The position numbers were made by a program, and so were the translations under genes. This document shows, piece by piece, positions 58,068-64,000 of a DNA stretch of 64,000 nucleotides (within the stretch, counting starts at the first letter, position 1; every line of letters begins with the position of its first letter). The notes beneath the pieces were generated by a model, which made no database searches, was not told the origin of the DNA, and saw nothing but the letters and a program-made list of their open reading frames with translations. This DNA is from Lojkania enalia (taxonomy: Eukaryota > Ascomycota > Dothideomycetes > Pleosporales): positions 67,146-131,145 of the forward strand of contig ML986643.1 of assembly GCA_010094045.1 (NCBI GenBank), read 5' to 3'.

Positions 58068-59687
58068 TTACTCTTCCAGCTCGATTCTTTTTGACATGCA
58101 ATCTACGACCTTCATGTAAAATTTCGCAGCTTGGCTTCGAGGGAAAGATATTTCCTCTGTCAGGTAGTCTGGCAGAAGGTCTAGTAATGCTTGATCTCTG
58201 CTCTGGTCGAACTGCGGGTTGTACACAAACTCCGTGTCATCGTATGACCCGTGGCTATCATTGATTACGGAGAGGTAGAAATGGAGCGCTATTCTCGTTA
58301 GCAATGGAGCAACACTAATCAGAAGTTGCGACTTACTGCCATTCCGACCCGTCTGCACGCAGTCGTAAACTTCCTCATATTCCTCTCCTTTCTTAACACC
58401 GCAGATGAGAAGGTTGGTCAGATCGCTATAAAGTTCGACTTTCTGTAGTCTAGTTTGGGACTCCTTTGCTGCCTCTGCTGCACCGGGGAGTACGACGGTG
58501 GACCGGGGCTTTGCTGCGCTGCCAGGCACAGTCTTCGGTTCTGGCGGTGCTGACGAGCGAGCTGCTGCGAGCTTAGTTGATAGTGTCTTATTTTCGTTTT
58601 GCGCCGATGTTAAGGACATGGAAAGGCTCTTGGTCTCGGATGTTAGACGCGCGTTCTCCTTTTCCAGCTTTGTGATCTGGTTCCGCATGAATGCCAATTC
58701 CCCTGTCTGCGATTGTATTTCGGCAATCTGTTGCTTGAGGGCTTTGATAACAGCATCTTGATCCTTGGCCGTCTGATCAGTCCGCCTTCTTAACTGCTCG
58801 AAGTTTAACTCCTTGCCCGATGATGCCAGCTCTTTCAAATTATTGTACTTCAGGGTTATAGCTTCGAGTTTCTTTGTAACGTCGCCTAGCTTCCGCCTGT
58901 ACGCAGGATCCCGTTCGCTATCTGATACACTTCCAGCTCGTCGTGGCGCGCTCATCGGTTGTTTTGTGGGAGCTCTAGGCTGTGTAGCGTGGCGTCTAGA
59001 TGGCCGGGAAAGTGGTGGCATACTCTTGGGAACTTCTTCGACCTCGATCGATTCTTCTATATCCATGGGCTCTGGATCTGGTTGTGTTTCTGGAATGGCC
59101 ATCTTGGGCTCGGGCTCTGGCGATGGAGCGTGTTTAGTTGCCCGTCCTTTCGTCGCCACTTTTCCTTTGGCAACATCCTTCGTTGCTGGCGCTAGCGCTA
59201 CAGCAACCGTTTTACGCGTCTTCTTCTGCGGTACCTCAGCAACGCCTTCGTCTTTTGCCTTTCCTTTTGCAGGTCGGCCGCGTCTGGTAGGCTTTGCCTC
59301 TTCCACAGGCTCCGCAACGATGTCCTCTCCAGCGAATTCATCGACTTCTTCTGTATCGCTCATATTTGCGTTCTGGCGCTCGGCAAGCGCTTTGCGCCCA
59401 CCCCTTGCGACCGCCTTCTTCGTCACCGCAGCATTTTGTTTCTTGACGGCCAGAATGCTGCTCCGGCTAGTTCGACGCGCCGCTGGTTTCGCTTTTGCTG
59501 CCAACTTAGTCGCTTTTGCAGTCTTCCCAGTTTGCGCGGCTTTTCCTCGCGGTTTGCGCGTCGGCGCTCTGTTTTCGGTATTGGAGTCGGGCGTTGGAAG
59601 TGCGTCGAGCTCGCCGCGAGCCATTTCGTCCTCGGAATCAGAGTCAGCGGTGTAGGATAAGCCTACTAGAGCGCTGCGTGGCGCCAT
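58068..59687 (-). CDS. CSM1: Monopolin subunit Csm1/Pcs1, chromosome segregation protein
   Basis: Two exons, 59,687-58,337 and 58,288-58,068, giving 523 residues. The 48-base intron (donor GTAAGT, branch GCTAAC, acceptor AATAG) is in frame and has no stop, so an unspliced reading of 539 residues is also open. Splicing restores QTGRNGTLHFYLSV, the family reading. Csm1/Pcs1 acts at kinetochores and rDNA: in yeast it clamps sister kinetochores in meiosis I, and in fission yeast it prevents merotelic attachment. Residues 1-255 are basic and disordered (AT-hook-like GRPAKGKAK), with acidic patches. About 268-375 is a coiled coil (KLEAITLKYNNLKELASSGK onward). About 410-523 is the globular Csm1 domain (LYSDLTNLLICGVKKGEEYE). 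Confidence 0.88.
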   Translation of the reverse strand: MAPRSALVGLSYTADSDSEDEMARGELDALPTPDSNTENRAPTRKPRGKAAQTGKTAKATKLAAKAKPAARRTSRSSILAVKKQNAAVTKKAVARGGRKALAERQNANMSDTEEVDEFAGEDIVAEPVEEAKPTRRGRPAKGKAKDEGVAEVPQKKTRKTVAVALAPATKDVAKGKVATKGRATKHAPSPEPEPKMAIPETQPDPEPMDIEESIEVEEVPKSMPPLSRPSRRHATQPRAPTKQPMSAPRRAGSVSDSERDPAYRRKLGDVTKKLEAITLKYNNLKELASSGKELNFEQLRRRTDQTAKDQDAVIKALKQQIAEIQSQTGELAFMRNQITKLEKENARLTSETKSLSMSLTSAQNENKTLSTKLAAARSSAPPEPKTVPGSAAKPRSTVVLPGAAEAAKESQTRLQKVELYSDLTNLLICGVKKGEEYEEVYDCVQTGRNGSKSQLLISVAPLLTRIALHFYLSVINDSHGSYDDTEFVYNPQFDQSRDQALLDLLPDYLTEEISFPRSQAAKFYMKVVDCMSKRIELEE

Positions 59688-59988
59688 TATTCCGTTGCAA
59701 AATTGTGTTGTAGGTTTTCTACCGTATCGAGATTGTCAAGTTGGTGGGGGTAAACCTGTTGCACCCAGATGTAAACAATCAAGATGCACCAGGCTGAGAT
59801 AGGACTAGCGGCTGCTTCCGCTGTAGCAAGCTCCCTCTACTGGATCCCTAGTTGAACATGATCCACTACACTGACGCTTACCCGCAAACTTATCTAGAAA
59901 TACCTTCACTATCATCCGTTCTGGTCGCTAGTGCCTATTCCACACGGGACTCGTCCATAGGTCATTCATGTGCCCTTTCCGACAACTC

Positions 59989-60799
59989 TTACAAACTGTC
60001 TTCATTCATATCATCCCAATGACTACTTTCCCCTTGCACGGCTTGCTCATGATTTTTACTCATATTTTTTTCTCGCGTTCCAATTATTGCATCTCCTAGC
60101 CCAGCATAGATTAGCTCGTCGCCCGTCTTCCATTTTCCCTTAACCTCATCCATAAACTCCTCCACCGTTTGAGCGCTCGGGCTTTACCCTTCTTATTATC
60201 ACTTATATCTATTCTTTCACAGTGAAGATCAGCTCTTACCGAAGACGGTTTCATCTCCGCAACCCGCAGATTCGTGCCTTTGAGCTTTTTCCTCAGATTC
60301 ATGCTCCTGAAATGAACCAGAGCTTTTGTCCTGTTGTACACTATATTAATGGTAGAGAATGGAACAATCCCAACATTGGGCTCACATTGACTACGAGCAG
60401 ATCTCCTTTGGATGTAGGATATTCCAGTAGCCCTAGAGCTAGATGCATTTGACCTCAGATGTTAATGTCAATTCATCCAATTTTTGTAAAACTGCACTTG
60501 TAGTAGTAATCCTTGGGTCGAGAGGTCGTCGTATACTAGCATTATGGATCAGGCAATCGACTTCTAGATGCTCGGCTGTTAGCTCTTTACAAACTCGGGA
60601 ATTGAGGAAACATTTCCGGCATCCGATACCTAGTATGTGAACACGCCAATTGCTTTCGTAGTTGACCGGAGGTTGGACTCGTGCGATCGGCGATGATGAT
60701 CTTCTTGCCTTCCTGAACTAGCCATTGCGATATTACCTTTCCAACACCGCCGCCGCCATAAGTCACAAGTGCTGTGTCGAAGGCGGAGTTCCTAGACAT
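59989..60799 (-). pseudogene. Short-chain dehydrogenase/reductase (SDR) pseudogene, full length but frameshifted
   Basis: On the minus strand pieces of one SDR protein occur in order but in different frames. The N-terminus is MSRNSAFDTALVTYGGGGVG, with the NAD(P) glycine motif, and KVISQWLVQEGKKIIIADRT (60,799-60,670). KELTAEHLEVDCLIHNASIR follows (about 60,580-60,530), where NNAG reads HNAS. The active-site region YNRTKALVHFRSMNLRKKLK (Tyr-x3-Lys kept, about 60,340-60,280) comes next. The C-terminus is VEEFMDEVKGKWKTGDELIY, ending at TAA 59,989-59,991. At least three frame changes are needed, and no splice sites explain them. The intact relative would reduce or oxidise a small hydroxyl/keto substrate. 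It sits beside an aromatic monooxygenase gene. Confidence 0.75.
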
Positions 60800-61848
60800 T
60801 TTGCTCCTTGAGTATTCGATTGGTTGCAATGTATTGTCGGAGATATAGGAAACGAGTAGTTGTGGGTTCAATGTGTTTGTATACCTTCTCTACTGCGAAC
60901 GGCTGACAGCGGAAAAGAAGTTATCGCTATATGACGTTGATTGAAGCTCATGTAGGCCCCTAAAATGAATATACCACAGACTATGGGACAGCGACCGAAT
61001 CGCACGCCTTCATTCAAACCACCTACGCAAGTGAATCGATAGTCTGCTTTGCAATCAAAGCTGCCAGTGATCCTCCTTATTTCTTGCACTGTACCTGCGT
61101 CAATTGTAGGTCGTGATTGCCGCCTTGAAAATCTCCGTGCCTAATGTGGGCTGTGCTTAGAGTGCCGGTCAGAGCTATAGGAACGGGCGGTTGATAGATT
61201 GTGCTGGTGTTCCAGATATTCAAATATCGAGCGAAGAACCGGAGATTGGTCCACGAATGCAGTCTACAGCAAGCTCAGCTATTTCCCACAAAGCCTTCGC
61301 TGCTCTACAAGTACAATGTAGGTGCACGATCGACGTTGACCGAATTATCCATATATCATCTGGGAAGAGGCTCCCTTCCTTCCTCTTTCACTCCAGTCCC
61401 ACAGATGAAATCGCATCCCCCTTCTCGGCAATGGAGTCGACTCCAATGATGCGTACCCGGAGATGATGCATTACCAATTTCTGACCACACAGACCCTAGT
61501 GTCTGCCTAGACATATCGTTCCAGGTATCAAAACCTCGGCAGATCCAATTATAACGAGCCATTCCATGCAAGTGCAGCATCCGGACCGCTCCCGTGGACG
61601 GTCGGCGCGGCGCAGTATGGCGGGGTAGACTGTGGGGTTCAGCGAGTTGGCCCACCACTATGGGGCACAGCAGCTGTCTCTATCACCGATTACGACTGCC
61701 GTGCAACAATGCAGAGAATGGAGGCAGTGGATATATTCTTAGGTAACCCCATCGGATGCGGGCCTCCATCTTTTCAATAACTTCACACCAGCTTTGCGGG
61801 GTAGACTCAACACCACCTTGATCATCGACGTTTCCACCATAGGTCAAC
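60800..61848. other. Degenerate region upstream of the phenol monooxygenase gene
   Basis: About 1 kb. On the minus strand, frames at 61,356-61,658 (with RMLHLHGMARYNWICRGFDT) and 60,868-61,089 look partly protein-like but match no family I can name. It may be the remains of another gene next to the SDR pseudogene, plus the monooxygenase promoter. Confidence 0.3.
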
Positions 61849-64000
61849 ATGACGGTCTCAGAGATCCCAGAGTCGAAATGCGACGTGTAAGAGCTGAATC
61901 CAGAACAGCATTTGGGTTTTAACTAATGCTAGAAAAGCCTGATCATTGGAGCTGGTCCCGCTGGGTAAGTTCCGAAGTCTGAACCGAGGCGAAGGCTAAA
62001 TAGGTGGAAGGTTGATGACAGCAACATGGATGGCACGATGCGGTATCAATGCGCGAATTGTCGATAAGCGCAACACCAAGATCTTCTCTGGCCAGGCTGA
62101 TGGGCTGCAAATGCGGAGTTTGGAGATTTTTGATAGCTTTGGATTCTGTGATCGCGCATGGAAAGAAGCAAATCATATGATTGAGGTAAGATACCACGGT
62201 TTATTTCTCACTAGAGAAAGCAGTTCCATATGAGCTAGGACCCTTGCAAGTGTATAGCCTATCTTGTACAGGTTACGCAAAGCTGTTGGATTCTGAAGCA
62301 TGAACTTAACCTTGAATGCTACCCTCTAAACTCTTTCGATTTGATATATTTGTTCTGACACTGGAAAACTAGATGTGCATGTGGGTATGTCGAGTACCTC
62401 CCTCCACCTTTTGCTGTTCTCACTGTCATCACAGAACCCCGGACCGGACGGCGTAATACGACGGTCCGACCGTGTTTCAGATGTGCCAGTCGGGCTCTCT
62501 CGGTTCACACAAATTGTGTTACATCAAGGACGAATAGAGAGATTCTTTTTAGACCATATTAAGAAGTACTCAAAGGATTTAATCAAGGTGGAACGAGCTG
62601 TATTACCAGATTCCCTTGAGATCGACGAAAAGCTTGCAGGCGACCATTCTCCCACCTCCTACCCGATCAAGGTTACGCTAAGGCATCTGACGGAGGAAGA
62701 GGCAACGCCAGCGCAGAGTAATGGATCCTCAGTCTCAGATGGTCTTTTCAGGAGCAACCTCGCGGATGATGACACGGATGACTTGATTAGAAAGAGTCAG
62801 GGCAAAGAGGGGACAATGGAGATTGTGAGAGCGAAATACATGGTGGGATGTGATGGGGCACACAGTTGGACAAGAAGGCAGCTGGGCTTTCAGCTAGAAG
62901 GAGAACCAACGGACTTCATCTGGGGGGTGCTTGGTACAAATCCCGCCTTTGGTGGAAGAATATGCAATGCTGACATGACTAGATGTTATTCCCATCACCG
63001 ACTTCCCAGACATCCGCATGCGCTGCGCTGTACATTCCGCTGAATCTGGTTCACTAATGGTTATCCCCCGTGAGAACAAGCTTGTTCGTCTTTACATCCA
63101 GCTCACCGAAGTCAAGCCTGATACTTCCGGGCGCGCAGACCGAAGTCGCATTAACCCGGAAATGATCATTAAGGCGGCCCAGAAGATCCTCAGTCCATAC
63201 AAACTCACATACGAGCATTGCGACTGGTGGACCGCATATCAGATCGGGCAACGAGTCGGAACAAATTTCGACTATAGGTCGCGCGTCTTCCTAGCGGGTG
63301 ACGCTGTGCACACGCATTCTCCGAAGGCTGGTCAGGGCATGAACGTTAGCATGCAGGATGCCTTCAACTTGGGCTGGAAACTAGGATTGGTGGTGAAGGG
63401 AATCGCTCGGCCGAGCATTCTCAAAACATATCAATCGGAGCGACGTCGCATAGCCCAGGACCTGATCGACTTCGACCACAAATTCTCACGTCTTTTCTCT
63501 GGCAAACCTGCGAAGGACCTTCTGGACGAGACTGGAGTTAGTATGGCTGAATTCAAAGAAGCGTTCGTCAAGGGCAACATGTTCGCGTCTGGTCTCTCCG
63601 TTGACTACGGTGCTAGCATGCTCGTTGCGAAAGCTGGAGATGCGGCCGAGCAGGGAGACGGAACGGACGTTTCCTCCAAGAACGAAGTCATTAGCAAGCA
63701 GGACCTGGCAACAAACATCAAAATTGGAATGCGCTTGCCCTCGTTCAAAGTCCTCAACCAGGCTGATGCGCGCCCGTGGCATTTCCAGGAACGCCTCAAA
63801 AGTGATGGTCGCTTCCGCCTTATCCTCTTCGCTGGCAATGTGCTCTCGCCCACCCAAAAGAAGAGACTGGATGCATTCTGTAGCACGCTCGACGCTTCAC
63901 GGTTCTTGAAACCGCATCTCTACAAGGACATTGATATCCTTACCTGCCACTCTGCCAAGCGCACGGATACCGAACTTCTTAGAGATTTTCCGGACATTCT
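61849..64000 (+). CDS. Phenol 2-monooxygenase-like FAD-dependent aromatic hydroxylase (3' end beyond window)
   Basis: Six exons visible: 61,849-61,886; 61,938-61,964; 62,011-62,185; 62,373-62,384; 62,435-62,933; 62,983 to beyond 64,000. All introns are GT-AG and keep frame; about 589 codons are seen. The enzyme uses FAD, NADPH and O2 to hydroxylate phenols to catechols. The FAD GxGxxG motif is GAGPAG (17-22). GQADGLQMRSLEIFDSFG (from 49) carries the Asp (D52) that corresponds to the catalytic Asp of yeast phenol hydroxylase. The DG motif is VGCDGAHSW (221-229) and the GD motif LAGDAVHTHSPKAGQGMN (354-371). From about 480 a thioredoxin-like C-terminal domain begins and is cut by the window edge. 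Exon 4 is a 12-base microexon encoding MCMW. The adjacent SDR is dead, so any aromatic-catabolism cluster is partly lost. Confidence 0.88.

Noticed and set aside
58813..59655. 280-codon open frame on the plus strand
   Set aside because: Antisense to the Lys/Ala-rich N-terminal half of CSM1; composition mirrors that gene.

Overview
The window is a piece of a filamentous ascomycete (Pezizomycotina) genome. The genes have short spliceosomal introns (46 to 190 bases) with GTAAGT/GTATGT-type donors and CTAAC-type branch sites. The gene set includes a CBM1-bearing AA9 LPMO, a Csm1/Pcs1 monopolin subunit and a fungal phenol 2-monooxygenase. The left third carries the transition-only decay left by repeat-induced point mutation (RIP). 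Gene content and the style of the AT-rich block suggest Leotiomycetes/Helotiales, but that rank is an inference.

Bases 1-21,921 form an AT-rich, RIP-mutated block with no intact gene. It holds at least four LTR retrotransposons, three of them nested. A plus-strand Ty3/Gypsy chromovirus (1,950-19,083) is split inside its integrase by a minus-strand Gypsy element (6,261-17,425). That element is split inside its reverse transcriptase by a plus-strand Copia element (9,012-14,664). LTR pairs are visible for all three, and target-site duplications for the two inner ones. A fourth, truncated minus-strand chromovirus fills 19,084-21,921, where the block ends abruptly. Bases 1-1,085 may be a RIP-degraded multi-exon gene.

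Bases 21,922-45,215 are ordinary gene space: RRP8 (rRNA methyltransferase), an atypical protein kinase, mitochondrial Lon protease PIM1, a secreted AA12-type quinoprotein dehydrogenase, RAD4/XPC (DNA repair), a secreted AA9 LPMO with CBM1, and a divergent calcium/proton exchanger. The two secreted redox enzymes flank RAD4 and could cooperate in oxidative polysaccharide breakdown.

Bases 45,216-53,450 are accessory in character. They contain a decayed Mutator-like transposon, a short REI1-like zinc-finger gene and a broken hypothetical gene, with long empty stretches.

Bases 53,451-64,000 return to gene space: a CCCH zinc-finger protein with a coiled coil, the divergent mitochondrial pair MTP18/MTFP1-like and ATP19 (ATP synthase subunit k), a CSM1/PCS1 monopolin subunit, a full-length SDR pseudogene, and a phenol 2-monooxygenase gene that runs off the right edge. 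Intron and exon positions were worked out by hand from splice signals, reading frame and family resemblance. No alignment or database search was run.
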